A DNA stretch of 64,000 nucleotides from Ferrimonas sediminum. GTDB lineage: Bacteria; Pseudomonadota; Gammaproteobacteria; Enterobacterales; Shewanellaceae. This document shows, one piece after another, positions 53,800-63,456 of the stretch; within the stretch, counting starts at the first letter, position 1, and every line of letters begins with the position of its first letter. Below the pieces are notes generated by a model. The model saw nothing but the letters and a program-made list of their open reading frames with translations. It searched no databases and was not told the origin of the DNA. The stretch is taken from the NCBI RefSeq assembly GCF_900100175.1, contig NZ_FNEM01000015.1, positions 1 through 64,000 on the forward strand, written 5' to 3'. Position numbers and translations under genes: made by a program.

Positions 53800-53838
53800 T
53801 GCACCATAATGGTGCATGGTTTGCTTAATTTTGGTGCA
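53800..53838. promoter_or_regulatory. NtrC enhancer sites of glnA
   Basis: TGCACCATAATGGTGCA (53800-53816) is a perfect TGCACC-N5-GGTGCA box. TGCTTAATTTTGGTGCA (53822-53838) is a second with a degenerate left arm, and a third TGCACC half-site begins at 53840. They lie 65-105 bases upstream of the -24 element, the usual enhancer distance for glnA. Confidence 0.88.
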
Positions 53839-53965
53839 TTGCACCGAGAGTAACGCAGCGACTTCCATGGCTTCTGCTCGTTGGTGAAAAAAAGCACTAT
53901 CCTGTTGCTGTCCGAAAGAGTAGAATAGCCGCCCTTTTGATGCAACCATGGAGCCAGGCAGAATC

Positions 53966-55786
53966 GTGCTGGACAAACTAAGAAATATTGCGATTATCGC
54001 GCACGTTGACCACGGCAAGACCACCTTGGTGGACAAACTGCTGCAGCAGTCCGGAACCTTAGAGACCCGTACTGATTTCGACGAACGCGTGATGGACTCC
54101 AACGACCTGGAGAAAGAGCGCGGTATTACCATTCTGGCTAAGAACACTGCCATCAAATGGAACGATTACCGCATCAACATTGTGGACACCCCAGGACACG
54201 CCGATTTCGGTGGTGAAGTGGAGCGTGTAATGTCTATGGTCGACAGCGTACTGCTGTTGGTGGACGCCCAAGAGGGTCCGATGCCACAGACCCGCTTCGT
54301 AACCCAGAAAGCCTTTGCTCAGGGTTTGAAGCCGATTGTTGTGATTAACAAAATTGACAAGCCGGGTGCTCGTCCTGACTGGGTAATGGATCAGGTATTT
54401 GACCTGTTCGACAACCTGGGCGCGACCGACGAGCAACTGGACTTCCAGGTGGTGTATGCCTCCGCACTGAATGGCTGGGCCTCTCACGATGCCGAGACCC
54501 AGGGCGAAGACATGACCGCCATCTTTGAGACCATTGTCGATCAGGTGGCGGCCCCTGCCGGCGACCCGGATGGTCCTTTCCAGATGCAGATCTCTCAGCT
54601 GGATTACAACTCCTACGTTGGTGTGATCGGCGTTGGCCGCGTCAGCCGCGGTAGGGTGAAGTTGAACCAGCAGGTCACCATTCAGTGTGCCAACGGCAAT
54701 GTCCGTAATGGAAAAGTGGGCCAGGTACTGGGTTACCTGGGTCTGGAGCGTCACGACGTGGAAGAGGCGCAAGCCGGCGACATCATCGCCGTATCCGGTC
54801 TGGGTGAGCTGAAGATCTCCGACACCATCTGCTGCCCGAACGAAGTGGAAGGCCTGCCGGCGCTGTCTGTCGATGAGCCAACCGTTACCATGACCTTCCA
54901 GGTGAACACCTCGCCATTCTGTGGCCAGGAAGGCAAATACGTGACCTCACGGAACATCCTTGAGCGTCTGGAGCAGGAACTGGTTCACAACGTGGCCCTG
55001 CGTGTTGAGCCGACCGATGATCCGGACAAGTTCCGCGTATCTGGCCGTGGTGAACTGCACCTGGGTGTTCTGATTGAGAACATGCGTCGCGAAGGCTATG
55101 AGATGGCCGTGTCGCGTCCGGAAGTGATTCTGCGTACCGTGGACGGTGTTCTGGAAGAACCCTATGAAACCGTCACCGTTGACGTGGAAGAGGAACACCA
55201 GGGTGGTGTGATGGAGAAGCTGGGCGTACGTAAAGCCGAGCTGACCGACATGGCACCGGACGGCAAAGGCCGCATCCGCATGGACTTCATCATGCCCTCC
55301 CGTGGCCTGATCGGTTTCCAGACCGAGTTCATGACCCTGACCTCGGGTACCGGTCTGATCTACCACACCTTCTTCAAGTACGGTCCTCACAAGGGCGGCG
55401 AAATCGGCCAGCGTAACAACGGTGTTCTGATCGCCAACGCCACCGGTAAAGCCCTGACCAACGCCCTGTTTAACCTGCAGGAGCGTGGCCGTCTGATGAT
55501 TGGACACGGTGTGGAAGTGTACGAAGGCATGATCATCGGTATTCACAGCCGTGACAATGACCTGACCGTAAACGCGCTGAAAGGCAAGCAGCTGACCAAC
55601 GTTCGTGCCTCCGGTACCGACGACGCTCAGGTGCTGACTCCGCCAATCGTGATGACCCTGGAGCAGGCGCTGGAGTTCATCGACAACGATGAGCTGGTGG
55701 AAGTGACTCCTGAGAGCATCCGCATTCGTAAGAAGCTGCTGAGCGAGTCCGATCGTAAGCGCGCGTCCCGCGAAGCCAAAAAATAA
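53966..55786 (+). CDS. typA: Ribosome-dependent GTPase TypA/BipA
   Basis: BipA is a translational GTPase that helps ribosome assembly and stress responses. The 606-residue protein has intact G motifs: [10 protein letters not shown] (G1), RGITI (G2), [11 protein letters not shown] (G3) and NKIDKPGA (G4), then an EF-G-like domain set ending in the BipA-specific C-terminal domain ([18 protein letters not shown]). GTG 53966 aligns with the usual start ([17 protein letters not shown]); ATG 53948 is an alternative. It is divergent from glnA. Confidence 0.96.
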   Translation: MLDKLRNIAIIAHVDHGKTTLVDKLLQQSGTLETRTDFDERVMDSNDLEKERGITILAKNTAIKWNDYRINIVDTPGHADFGGEVERVMSMVDSVLLLVDAQEGPMPQTRFVTQKAFAQGLKPIVVINKIDKPGARPDWVMDQVFDLFDNLGATDEQLDFQVVYASALNGWASHDAETQGEDMTAIFETIVDQVAAPAGDPDGPFQMQISQLDYNSYVGVIGVGRVSRGRVKLNQQVTIQCANGNVRNGKVGQVLGYLGLERHDVEEAQAGDIIAVSGLGELKISDTICCPNEVEGLPALSVDEPTVTMTFQVNTSPFCGQEGKYVTSRNILERLEQELVHNVALRVEPTDDPDKFRVSGRGELHLGVLIENMRREGYEMAVSRPEVILRTVDGVLEEPYETVTVDVEEEHQGGVMEKLGVRKAELTDMAPDGKGRIRMDFIMPSRGLIGFQTEFMTLTSGTGLIYHTFFKYGPHKGGEIGQRNNGVLIANATGKALTNALFNLQERGRLMIGHGVEVYEGMIIGIHSRDNDLTVNALKGKQLTNVRASGTDDAQVLTPPIVMTLEQALEFIDNDELVEVTPESIRIRKKLLSESDRKRASREAKK

Positions 55787-55805
55787 GTCGGTTTTTGCCG
55801 AACTG

Positions 55806-55838
55806 AAAAAGAGCCGCTCTGCGGCTCTTTTTTTTTGT
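55806..55838 (+). terminator. Terminator of typA
   Basis: AAAAAGAGCCGC-TCT-GCGGCTCTTTTTTTTT, an 8-bp stem with a long T tract 20 bases past the stop. Confidence 0.93.
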
Positions 55839-55976
55839 CTTGTGGCTGCGGCTAAAACGGCGGCCATCGGTGTGGAGGGGGGGCTGTTTGCATCGTCGCA
55901 AGCGGCAGTTTGAGTCTCGGACTGAGTTCAGGAGAGGTTGGCGGAGCTGGCAAGAACGCCGCCGTCCGGCAATGGG

Positions 55977-57212
55977 TTACTCGGCGACCGGCAGTACCGA
56001 CAGTTGATCCAGTTTCGGCAGAATCGCCTGCCGAAGCTGCTCTGAGGATTCGCTTTGCCAATAGCCGCCCAGGTAACTGAACAGCGGGATCACGGTGATG
56101 AAAAACAGCAGGATCAGCAGGATCATCGACGGTTTCAGCGGCCAGCGGTGCCCCGGCAGCGACAGAGTCAGGGCGCCTTTCTTCGGGCAGGCCTGAGCGC
56201 AGCGATGGCAGGCGTGACAATCATCGATGGTGACGGTTTCCAACTGGTGCACCGGAATGTTGGACGGACAGGCTTGCTGGCACTTGCGGCAATCCTTGTC
56301 GTTGCATTCTCGCAGGCACAGGGCCGGGTTGCGGCGAATCTTGAACGGGCTCAGCATCGACAGCAGCCCCATCAGGGCGCCGTAGGGACAGAAGTAGCGG
56401 CAGAAGGCATTGCGCTTAATGGTCGACAGCGTCAATACCGCTGCCAGCAACAGCAACCCGATCAGAGAGGGGTTGGTGAACCGCTGCCACATCGACAGAT
56501 CCGCCATCAGGTGACGTTCGCTGTTGAGGTAGTCACCCAATCCTGAGGAGGGGAGCTCCATCACCAGGCACAACAGCCAGATCAGCAGGCCATATTTGGT
56601 CATCTTAAGGCCGCTGTCGAGCCAGGCGGGCACCTGGTGATCCCGCTTCCAGTAGGGGTTCAGGCGCTCATACAGCACTTCGGAAAAGAACCCCATCGAG
56701 CAAACCCAGCTGCAAAACGCCCGCTTGGTGATCAGGGCGGATCCCAGCAGCGACAGAAACAGCACCAGTGCGGCCGGGTGCTGATGGTCGATGATGCCCT
56801 GTTCTATCCAGGCGCGCAGGGAGACCCCGGCGGTAATGGGCAGGTAGACATCGACCACGCTGGGGCGGGTCATCCACAGGCTGCCGGCGTTCATCTGCAT
56901 GGCGTACAGGGCGTATTGCACCGCCACAATCACCATGGCGATGGCAAAGCCGTTTTGGGTTAGCTGCCGCAGTTGGTCGAAGCGGTCCATGGTGCGCGAC
57001 GGCAACCGACTGGGCAGCAGCCAGCGGCCGGCGGTGACGGTCAGCAGGAAACAGAACGAGGCCAGCACCAGCAGGATATCGTGGGCCATCAGCAATCCCA
57101 GCCCTGCGGTGACCGCAGCGCTTATCACCCCGAGACTACGGCTCAGGGAGACGACAATGCCCAGCGCGACGGTGAAGCCGGTGAGCAAGATTAAGGATTC
57201 GAAGATGGACAT
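55977..57212 (-). CDS. NapH/NosR-like membrane ferredoxin protein
   Basis: The 411-residue protein has about six membrane helices and a cytoplasmic ferredoxin domain. Two CxxxC motifs lie in the membrane region, CSWVCSMG (about 168) and CRYFCPYGA (about 267), as in NapH/NosR/CcoG-type proteins. Two 4Fe-4S sites follow: CLRECNDKDCRKCQQACP and CHACHRCAQACP. Such proteins pass electrons from quinol to periplasmic reductases or maturation systems. No nap, nos or cco gene is next to it, so its partner is unknown; it is an orphan here. A last helix and short tail follow the ferredoxin domain. Confidence 0.85.
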   Translation of the reverse strand: MSIFESLILLTGFTVALGIVVSLSRSLGVISAAVTAGLGLLMAHDILLVLASFCFLLTVTAGRWLLPSRLPSRTMDRFDQLRQLTQNGFAIAMVIVAVQYALYAMQMNAGSLWMTRPSVVDVYLPITAGVSLRAWIEQGIIDHQHPAALVLFLSLLGSALITKRAFCSWVCSMGFFSEVLYERLNPYWKRDHQVPAWLDSGLKMTKYGLLIWLLCLVMELPSSGLGDYLNSERHLMADLSMWQRFTNPSLIGLLLLAAVLTLSTIKRNAFCRYFCPYGALMGLLSMLSPFKIRRNPALCLRECNDKDCRKCQQACPSNIPVHQLETVTIDDCHACHRCAQACPKKGALTLSLPGHRWPLKPSMILLILLFFITVIPLFSYLGGYWQSESSEQLRQAILPKLDQLSVLPVAE

Positions 57213-57326
57213 GGACCAGCCAAACAGTTTCAGATGGTCATCAGTATCTCAGCCTACGCTCCCCTTAGCAGTGCCAGCGTTGTGGTTTTTAGACACACTT
57301 AACAATTTGGATTAGAAACCAAATCT

Positions 57327-57959
57327 TTATTGCCCGAGGGTCTTAATAAATTGATCGGATTCGGCAATAGCTTTATTCATCTCGGTTATAAGAGCCTGCA
57401 CCTCACCCTTGAGATCACCAAATTCATTACCGATGGCATTGACCGCATTGGCATTGAGGTTGTGCTTCAGGTACAGCTCATTGTCTTTGAGGCGGGCCAG
57501 TACCGGATCCATCTTCTTTTCGGCGCGGCGCATGCTCTTAAGCATGTTGGCGTATTGCCGTTTGGTGGCCGACAGGCGCTTCTCACTGTCGCGACGCAGC
57601 TTGGCAGACTGATACAGCTCCAGCTCCTGTTGCCACTCATCAAACATCGCCTCGGCGACATCATCAATGCTGTCGATGCGATCGCGGACGTCGTTGGCGG
57701 CCTTTTCCGAGGCCAGGTATTCGTCGCGGACGGTGTCATAGACGTCTTCGAGATCGCCGCCGTCAAAATCCACCAGAGTCTGCAGTTGTTCCAGCGCCGA
57801 GGTGAACTGCTCTTGTGCCTCTTGTTGACTCTCTTGGGCTGACTCTACCCGATCGGTGAGGATCTCCCGTTTATGGTAGCCGACCTGTTCGGCGGCGGCG
57901 TAGTACGCAGACTGGCAGCCTCCAAGCATCAGGGTGGCAATCAAAATCCAATACTTCAT
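57327..57959 (-). CDS. DUF2959 lipoprotein
   Basis: The 210-residue product has a lipoprotein signal (LMLGGC, Cys15) and a long alpha-helical, coiled-coil-rich body (VESAQESQQEAQEQFTSALEQLQTLVDF ... RRAEKKMDPVLARLKDNELYLKHNLNANAVNAIG), which matches DUF2959. Function unknown. It sits directly behind a 71-residue membrane protein on the same strand with a 9-base gap. A 1.2-kb gene for the ferredoxin protein lies downstream with a 114-base gap that shows nothing notable. Confidence 0.88.
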   Translation of the reverse strand: MKYWILIATLMLGGCQSAYYAAAEQVGYHKREILTDRVESAQESQQEAQEQFTSALEQLQTLVDFDGGDLEDVYDTVRDEYLASEKAANDVRDRIDSIDDVAEAMFDEWQQELELYQSAKLRRDSEKRLSATKRQYANMLKSMRRAEKKMDPVLARLKDNELYLKHNLNANAVNAIGNEFGDLKGEVQALITEMNKAIAESDQFIKTLGQ

Positions 57960-57968
57960 AGCAGTCCT

Positions 57969-58184
57969 TTAACGGTATTTGGCGGCATCGATGATGCACC
58001 ATAGGTGGAGAATGGCGCCGAGGATGGCCGGCACGATCAGGAAATAGAGAAAGTACCCTGAACTGACAAACACAAAGAACAGCAGTGCGGCGAGTATTCG
58101 CCCCTGAACCAACTGTCCCAGTCCGGGAATAAAACAGCTGCAAATGGCGGCGATGACGTTACCGGCGGACCCCTGTCCGGACAT
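57969..58184 (-). CDS. Small two-helix membrane protein
   Basis: ATG 58184 (GGAGG upstream) gives 71 residues with two hydrophobic segments, IPGLGQLVQGRILAALLFFVF and YFLYFLIVPAILGAILHLW. The IPGLGQLVQG loop resembles the DUF5683/TM2-like proteins whose conserved Gly-rich turn links two helices. Function unknown. It precedes the DUF2959 lipoprotein by nine bases and is likely co-transcribed. Confidence 0.7.
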   Translation of the reverse strand: MSGQGSAGNVIAAICSCFIPGLGQLVQGRILAALLFFVFVSSGYFLYFLIVPAILGAILHLWCIIDAAKYR

Positions 58185-58304
58185 GCGAACCTCCTTGGTT
58201 ACCCTGCATTCATTGAGCTCCGGGACCAAGTTTGCCCGGAAGTTGAGACAGTTATGTTAACACCGACCCGAGGTTCGGCAATACCATGACGGGCGATGTC
58301 CGGC

Positions 58305-59177
58305 TTAGCCTTGGCGTCGGCTCATCAGGTTGAACAGGGCGCCTGCCAGGATCAACCCGCCACCGACCAGGGTCCACAGTGCCGGAATCTCGGCAAACAC
58401 CAGCCAGCCAAGCAGGATGGAAAACAGAATCTGCACGTACGAGTAGGCCACCACCTTATTGGCGACCTCCCCCTGCAGCGCCTTGGTCAGACCCACCTGA
58501 CCCATCTGAGTGAAGACTCCCACCAACAGCAGTAGCCCCAGAGTGGCAGGATCCGGCATCACCAACTGGTCTCCCAGTAGCAGCAGGGACACCGGCAGGG
58601 CGACCAGGGGGAAGTAGAGGATGATCACCGAACTGTCCTCCTTGCCGCTGAGGGTTTTTACCAGGATGTAGGCCACGGCGCTGCCGCAGGCACCGAGCAG
58701 GGCAATAGCCACACTGAACCAGGGTAGGGCCTGGTCCGCAGACGCCAGGCCGGGAACCAGCATGGCACCCAGCCCGCATAGGGATAACAGGATGCAGATC
58801 AACGTGAACCGGTGTACCCGCTCCCCCAGAAAATACCAAGCCAGGGCCGCGGTAAACACCGGGTGCAGGTACTGCAGCAGGGTGGCTTCTGCCAGAGGCA
58901 GGGTGGTAACGGCGTAATAGACGCACATCAGCGCCAGGGTGCCGACCAGACCCCGGGCCAGAAGCAGTCCCCGATGCTGCCCCAGGACCGACAGCCCCTT
59001 GCTGCGAATATCCAGGTAGCTGAGGATCAAGGACACCAGCGCCCGGGCGGCCACGATCTCCAGCACAGGAATGCCTTGGGCGCTGGTCAGCTTGACGCAG
59101 GCGGTCATCAGGGCAAACCCCAGGGCCGATAATAGGGCGTAGTAGAGGCTAAGGGTGGGGGTGGAGCGGGTCGGCAT
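58305..59177 (-). CDS. EamA/DMT-family transporter
   Basis: The 290-residue protein has ten hydrophobic helices arranged as two EamA repeats, with the family's typical first-repeat end LPLAEATLLQYLHPVFTAALAWYFLGER and second-repeat ALQGEVANKVVAYSYVQILFSILLGWLVFAE. It is a drug/metabolite-type transporter with no assignable substrate. ATG 59219 is an alternative start (neither has a convincing ribosome site). It is divergent from yihY. Confidence 0.88.
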   Translation of the reverse strand: MPTRSTPTLSLYYALLSALGFALMTACVKLTSAQGIPVLEIVAARALVSLILSYLDIRSKGLSVLGQHRGLLLARGLVGTLALMCVYYAVTTLPLAEATLLQYLHPVFTAALAWYFLGERVHRFTLICILLSLCGLGAMLVPGLASADQALPWFSVAIALLGACGSAVAYILVKTLSGKEDSSVIILYFPLVALPVSLLLLGDQLVMPDPATLGLLLLVGVFTQMGQVGLTKALQGEVANKVVAYSYVQILFSILLGWLVFAEIPALWTLVGGGLILAGALFNLMSRRQG

Positions 59178-59352
59178 GGCAGCGTCGGAACTCGGGGGCA
59201 GGCTAGCGATGATCGCCATAGTGGCGGCCGAGCCGGCAGTGAGTCAAGGGTGGGGCAACGGTATTCCCGGTTGTGGAGGAATCAAATAGGGTAAATTGTT
59301 CTTTTGTATGCCATGTTATCATCAGGGTGACGTAAGGTTGCACAGGTTTACT

Positions 59353-60228
59353 ATGAACATCATGACTCGGGCTCGACTGCAGTGGCAACGGTTTCCCTGG
59401 CGTCGCATTCCCGCTTATTTTCGATTTTTACTTCGTCGCAGTGTCGATAACCGGCTGCAGGTGACCTCGGGGTACCTGGCCTACATGACCTTGCTGTCGC
59501 TGGTGCCGCTGATGGCGGTGGTGCTGTCGATCTTCTCTGCCTTTCCCGCCTTCAAGGGGGTAAAACAGCAGGTGGAGCAGTTTGTGTACAGCAATTTTGT
59601 GCCCACCGCCGGTGGCGTAGTGCAGCAGTACCTGGCGGAGTTTGTCGACAATGCGTCGCGGATGACGGCCGTAGGGGTGGTGTTCCTGGCGGTGGTCGCC
59701 CTGGCACTGATCTCGGCCATCGACAAGGCGCTGAATCAGATATGGCGGATTCAGCAGCGACGGCGCTGGGTATATTCCTTTTCCATGTACTGGATGATTC
59801 TGACCCTGGGTCCTATTCTGATAGGCGCCAGCATTGTCATGACTTCGTATCTGGTGTCGCTGAAGCTGTTTTCTGACGTCGGCTTGTCCGGTGTGGTGCC
59901 GTTCTTTGTGGCTAAGTTGCCGTTTTTATTGTCGGTGCTGGCGTTTGTGATGATGTATGCACTGGTGCCCAACACCCAGGTCCGGTTTCACCACGCCCTC
60001 ACCGGGGCGGTGGTGGCGGCACTGCTGTTTGAAGCGGGCAAACGGGGCTTTGCCTGGTACATCACCACCTTTCCGTCGTACGAAGCGATTTATGGGGCTC
60101 TGGCGGTGATTCCGATACTCTTTGTCTGGGTGTACCTGTCCTGGATGATCCTTCTGGTGGGGGCGGAAGTGACTGCGTCTTTGCCGGAGTTCTTTGCCGT
60201 AACTGAAAAACATAAGGAATTGACATGA
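59353..60228 (+). CDS. yihY: YihY/BrkB-family inner membrane protein
   Basis: A 291-residue YihY/virulence-factor BrkB family protein with about six membrane helices. Signatures are [29 protein letters not shown] near the N terminus and [31 protein letters not shown] near the C terminus. Its role is not established. ATG 59353 is chosen from two nearby in-frame ATGs. It overlaps the next gene by four bases (ATGA), and dtd follows as in E. coli (yihY-dtd). Confidence 0.92.
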   Translation: MNIMTRARLQWQRFPWRRIPAYFRFLLRRSVDNRLQVTSGYLAYMTLLSLVPLMAVVLSIFSAFPAFKGVKQQVEQFVYSNFVPTAGGVVQQYLAEFVDNASRMTAVGVVFLAVVALALISAIDKALNQIWRIQQRRRWVYSFSMYWMILTLGPILIGASIVMTSYLVSLKLFSDVGLSGVVPFFVAKLPFLLSVLAFVMMYALVPNTQVRFHHALTGAVVAALLFEAGKRGFAWYITTFPSYEAIYGALAVIPILFVWVYLSWMILLVGAEVTASLPEFFAVTEKHKELT

Positions 60229-60755
60229 TGAAACATTGGATGATCGCCGCCGTGCTGGTTGTGTTGACCGGCTGTGCCAGTACCGGAAAGGATCCGGTGA
60301 CCGTCGATATGAGTGGCATGACTAACGAGCAGGCCACGGAGCAGCTGATCGAGGCCCTGAAATCCGAGTCCTATCAGGTGAAGCGGGCCAGTGCCGACCG
60401 TGTCCTGGTGGACTACGACGGCAGCCATTTTTTGCTGCAGCCCAAGTTGATGCCCAACGGCCTGGACCGGGTGGTGATCACTAAATACTACGCCCTTCAC
60501 CCGGATCTGGCCCAAACGCCGGAGCTGCTGCTGATCATCGGCAAGCTGAATCAGCAACTGGATTTTGCCAAGTTTGTGGTGCGAGATGAGGGCAAGGCCA
60601 TCGAAGTTCGCGGTGCGGCCACCTTCGTCGATCGAATCAGTGTGCTGGAACTGACCCGTTTTATGGACTGGACCAATCAGGGCCTGGCGCTGTTAAGGCA
60701 GCAGTTCCCCCAGGCGCAGCCGATGGCAAAAGAGGTCCGGCTCAATAGCCTCTGA
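60225..60755 (+). CDS. Small exported lipoprotein, unknown
   Basis: The 176-residue product starts with a lipoprotein signal (VLTGC, Cys16). The body is alpha/beta with no cysteine or catalytic motif; the sequence [43 protein letters not shown] suggests a YbjN-like fold but I am not sure. It is translationally coupled to yihY (ATGA) and followed by dtd. Function unknown. Confidence 0.75.
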   Translation: MMKHWMIAAVLVVLTGCASTGKDPVTVDMSGMTNEQATEQLIEALKSESYQVKRASADRVLVDYDGSHFLLQPKLMPNGLDRVVITKYYALHPDLAQTPELLLIIGKLNQQLDFAKFVVRDEGKAIEVRGAATFVDRISVLELTRFMDWTNQGLALLRQQFPQAQPMAKEVRLNSL

Positions 60756-60838
60756 GCGACGTCGCAAAGGGATAGTTCCCCTCTTGAGTTGTCATGGTGT
60801 CGAGGTCAAACTGGAGCGACTTTGATTGAGGGGACAAG

Positions 60839-61276
60839 ATGATCGCACTGGTGCAGCGGGTTTCGACCGCAAAAGTGGAAGTGGCAGGCCGAATCACCGG
60901 CGAAATTGACCGAGGTCTGTTGGTGTTGTTAGGCGTCGAGCAAGGCGATGACACCGAGAAGTTGCGCAAGCTGGCAGATAAGGTGATGAAGTACCGAATC
61001 TTTGCCGATGGAGAGGGCAAGATGAACCTGAACGTTCGTCAGGCCGGTGGTAAGTTGCTGGTGGTCAGCCAGTTTACTCTGGCCGCCGACACCGGTCGAG
61101 GTCTGCGCCCCAGCTTTTCAGGGGCCGGTAAACCGGATCAGGCCGAGGCGCAGTATCGGGAGTTTGTGACCTATTGTCGCAATTCGGGCATGGGTGTGGA
61201 GACCGGTGAGTTTGCCGCCGACATGCAGGTGTCATTGACCAACGACGGTCCGGTGACTTTCCACCTTCAGGTGTAA
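60839..61276 (+). CDS. dtd: D-aminoacyl-tRNA deacylase
   Basis: Dtd removes D-amino acids (notably D-Tyr) from tRNA. The 145-residue protein has the catalytic loop SQFTLAADT (about 78) and the C-terminal [12 protein letters not shown] with the invariant NxGPV. Length matches E. coli Dtd (145). It lies third in the yihY-lipoprotein-dtd unit. Confidence 0.97.
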   Translation: MIALVQRVSTAKVEVAGRITGEIDRGLLVLLGVEQGDDTEKLRKLADKVMKYRIFADGEGKMNLNVRQAGGKLLVVSQFTLAADTGRGLRPSFSGAGKPDQAEAQYREFVTYCRNSGMGVETGEFAADMQVSLTNDGPVTFHLQV

Positions 61277-61291
61277 CCGCCGTCAGGGAAT

Positions 61292-61320
61292 AAAAAAGCC
61301 GCTCAACTGAGCGGCTTTTT
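61292..61320. terminator. Bidirectional terminator between dtd and rluF
   Basis: AAAAAAGCCGCTCA-ACT-GAGCGGCTTTTT has an 8-bp stem with A and T tracts, so it can stop both convergent transcripts. Confidence 0.9.
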
Positions 61321-61325
61321 AGTGG

Positions 61326-62300
61326 CTATTTGGGGGCTTTGCGTTTCAGGCTCAGGGTGCGATCACCGGGCTTGCACGCCTTGGGTTTGTCGACCTTGGG
61401 CTTGTTGGGGTTATCGACAAAGATCTTGCGGCCGCTACCACTGGGCTTATCCAGGGCGCCTCGTCCCTCCCCCTGACCACTGGGGCGCCGCGGGGCACCG
61501 GAGCGGGGTTTGATTGGCCTGGCAGGCCTGAAGTCGTCGTTGCGGCTGTCTTTGGGCGGGGTGGTGTTCACCGCGGTTTTGCTGGAGCCGGCCACGGCCT
61601 GGTTGATGGCTGCCATCTCGTCGGCACTCAGATCCCGCCACTGGCCGGGGCGCAGCCCCGACAGGGTGACGTTCATGATCCGGGTACGCTTGAGTTTGGT
61701 GACCTTGTAACCCAGGTACTCACACATGCGCCGAATCTGTCGGTTCAGCCCCTGGGTCAGGACGATTTTAAAGACATAGCGGCTGACCATGGTGACCTGA
61801 CAGGGCTTGGTGACGGTATCGAGAATCGGCACGCCCTTGGACATCCGTTCGATAAACCGCTCGCTGACCGGCTGATCGACGGTCACCACGTACTCTTTGT
61901 CGTGAGCGTTTTCAGCCCGCAGAATCTTGTTGACGATGTCACCGTCACTGGTGAGGAAAATCAGGCCTTCGGAAGGCTTGTCCAAACGGCCGATGGGAAA
62001 GATTCGTCGCTTATGGCCGATGGCATCGACGATGTTGCCATGCACGTCACGCTCGGTGGTGCAGGTGATGCCGATGGGCTTGTTGTAGGCGATGTAGATG
62101 CGATCGGACTTGTTGCTGGCGCTGGCCTTGATGGGTTTGCCGTCCACGGCGACCTGATCGCCTGGCAGCACCTTGGTGCCGAGCTCCGGAGTGCGGCCAT
62201 TGATGGTGACGCGGTTCTGCTCGATGAGCTTGTCGGCTTCGCGGCGAGAGCAGAAGCCCGATTCGCTGATGAATTTATTCAGACGTTTTTCGGTAGTCAC
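61326..62300 (-). CDS. rluF: 23S rRNA pseudouridine(2604) synthase
   Basis: RluF makes pseudouridine 2604 in 23S rRNA and can act on tRNA-Tyr. GTG 62300 is chosen as start; a TTG 48 bases upstream is possible. The 324-residue protein has an S4 RNA-binding domain (RLNKFISESGFCSRREADKLIEQNRVTING) and the catalytic RluB/E/F motif GRLDKPSEGLIFLTSDG (Asp), followed by GLNRQIRRMCEYLGYKV. A long basic, Pro/Gly/Lys/Arg-rich tail of about 80 residues (from about 240) extends beyond the E. coli length; it is low-complexity and may bind RNA. Confidence 0.93.
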   Translation of the reverse strand: MTTEKRLNKFISESGFCSRREADKLIEQNRVTINGRTPELGTKVLPGDQVAVDGKPIKASASNKSDRIYIAYNKPIGITCTTERDVHGNIVDAIGHKRRIFPIGRLDKPSEGLIFLTSDGDIVNKILRAENAHDKEYVVTVDQPVSERFIERMSKGVPILDTVTKPCQVTMVSRYVFKIVLTQGLNRQIRRMCEYLGYKVTKLKRTRIMNVTLSGLRPGQWRDLSADEMAAINQAVAGSSKTAVNTTPPKDSRNDDFRPARPIKPRSGAPRRPSGQGEGRGALDKPSGSGRKIFVDNPNKPKVDKPKACKPGDRTLSLKRKAPK

Positions 62301-62377
62301 TGTGGTATCCAACTGGTGGCCGGGTTTTGGCGCGCCACAGTATACCAAACTGGGGCTCAGCTGGGACCTGCGTCATG

Positions 62378-62402
62378 AAAAAGGCGCCGTTGAGGCGCCT
62401 TG
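62378..62402 (-). terminator. Terminator of cheV
   Basis: AAGGCGCC-TCAAC-GGCGCCTTTTT on the minus strand, 13 bases past the cheV stop, an 8-bp stem with T5. Confidence 0.9.
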
Positions 62403-62414
62403 TTCTGCGGTGGC

Positions 62415-63284
62415 TCAGTGGTGTGAGCCGCGAGCGATGGCCGCCAACAGAGCTTCGGGGTCGAACTTGCACAGGCCTTCATCGGCACCGCTGTTGTGGG
62501 TGTAGCGGCGGCACACGTCGCTGTTGAGCGAGGTGTGCAGAATGATGTAGGTCTCTTTGAGGCAGGCTTCGCTGCGAACCGTGGTGGCCAGCTGATAGCC
62601 GTCCAGCTCCGGCATCTCGATGTCGGAGACCAGAATCTGAATCGGCTCGCCGGCGGCAGCCTGCTCCTGCAGTCGCTCCAGAGCAGCCCGACCGTTAGGG
62701 GCGCTGTGGTAATCGATGCCGTGTTGCTCCAGCACATTGGCCAGTTGTCGCCGGGCAAAGCGGGAATCGTCGCAGATCAAAATTCGTTGGCCACGAATCT
62801 CCGCCAGAGTGGTGTCGTCGAGGACAAAATTGTCGTTGTCCTGACGGGCATTGAGGCCGACAGTTTCGTTGAGGATCCGCTCCAGATCCAACACCTGGAC
62901 CAGATCGTTGTCGCGACGAATGACACCGGAACTGTAGCTGGTATCGCCCAACCTCGACGGCATGGAGGCGACGTCATCGCTGTTGCAGTAATGGATGGTA
63001 TCGATGCCCGTGACCAACAGGCCGTACAGGCGCTCCTGCACCTCGCACACCACTACCTGTTTGCACTCATCGGATGCCATGCCGATGGCGTTGGCCAGAT
63101 CGATGACCGTCAGAGTGTGGCCCCGCAGCGGCATGGTACCCACCACAGACGGGTGGCTGCCGGGAATCTGGTTGAACTGGCGGGTTGTCACGATCTCCCG
63201 CACTTTCAGCGTGGTGATGGCGAAAGCCCGACGAGGCCCCAGGGTAAAGACCAGAAACTCTTGACGATTATTTTCTTGTGACAT
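62415..63284 (-). CDS. cheV: Chemotaxis protein CheV
   Basis: CheV couples chemoreceptors to CheA and is a CheW-receiver hybrid. The 289-residue protein has an N-terminal CheW domain (FAITTLKVREIVTTRQFNQIPGSHPSVVGTMPLRG) and a C-terminal receiver domain with ICDDSRFARRQL and phospho-acceptor Asp in QILVSDIEMPELDGYQL. ATG 63284 removes a short leader. No other che gene is here. It is divergent from the GNAT-thioesterase gene across a region with an inverted repeat. Confidence 0.95.
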   Translation of the reverse strand: MSQENNRQEFLVFTLGPRRAFAITTLKVREIVTTRQFNQIPGSHPSVVGTMPLRGHTLTVIDLANAIGMASDECKQVVVCEVQERLYGLLVTGIDTIHYCNSDDVASMPSRLGDTSYSSGVIRRDNDLVQVLDLERILNETVGLNARQDNDNFVLDDTTLAEIRGQRILICDDSRFARRQLANVLEQHGIDYHSAPNGRAALERLQEQAAAGEPIQILVSDIEMPELDGYQLATTVRSEACLKETYIILHTSLNSDVCRRYTHNSGADEGLCKFDPEALLAAIARGSHH

Positions 63285-63358
63285 CCCAAATACCAAAGGT
63301 GATTGCGGTTGTAATAGTGATAGCGACGGCAGGTTAGCGGTGATTAAATCGTGGCCGC

Positions 63359-63395
63359 CAGCCTGGGTTTACCTTGCCTTGGTAAGGCCAGGCTG
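63359..63395. repeat. 37-bp interrupted inverted repeat
   Basis: CAGCCTGG (63359-63366) pairs with CCAGGCTG, and inside it TTACC pairs with GGTAA around a 7-base loop, separated by symmetrical 2-base mismatches. It lies between divergent cheV and the GNAT-thioesterase gene. It could be an operator or an RNA hairpin in a leader. A second smaller palindrome, GCGCA-TATT-TGCGC, is at 63420-63433. Confidence 0.45.
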
Positions 63396-63456
63396 TCCAC
63401 CTAATCTGTGTTATTCTCGGCGCATATTTGCGCTACAACCGATTACGCAGGTGACC

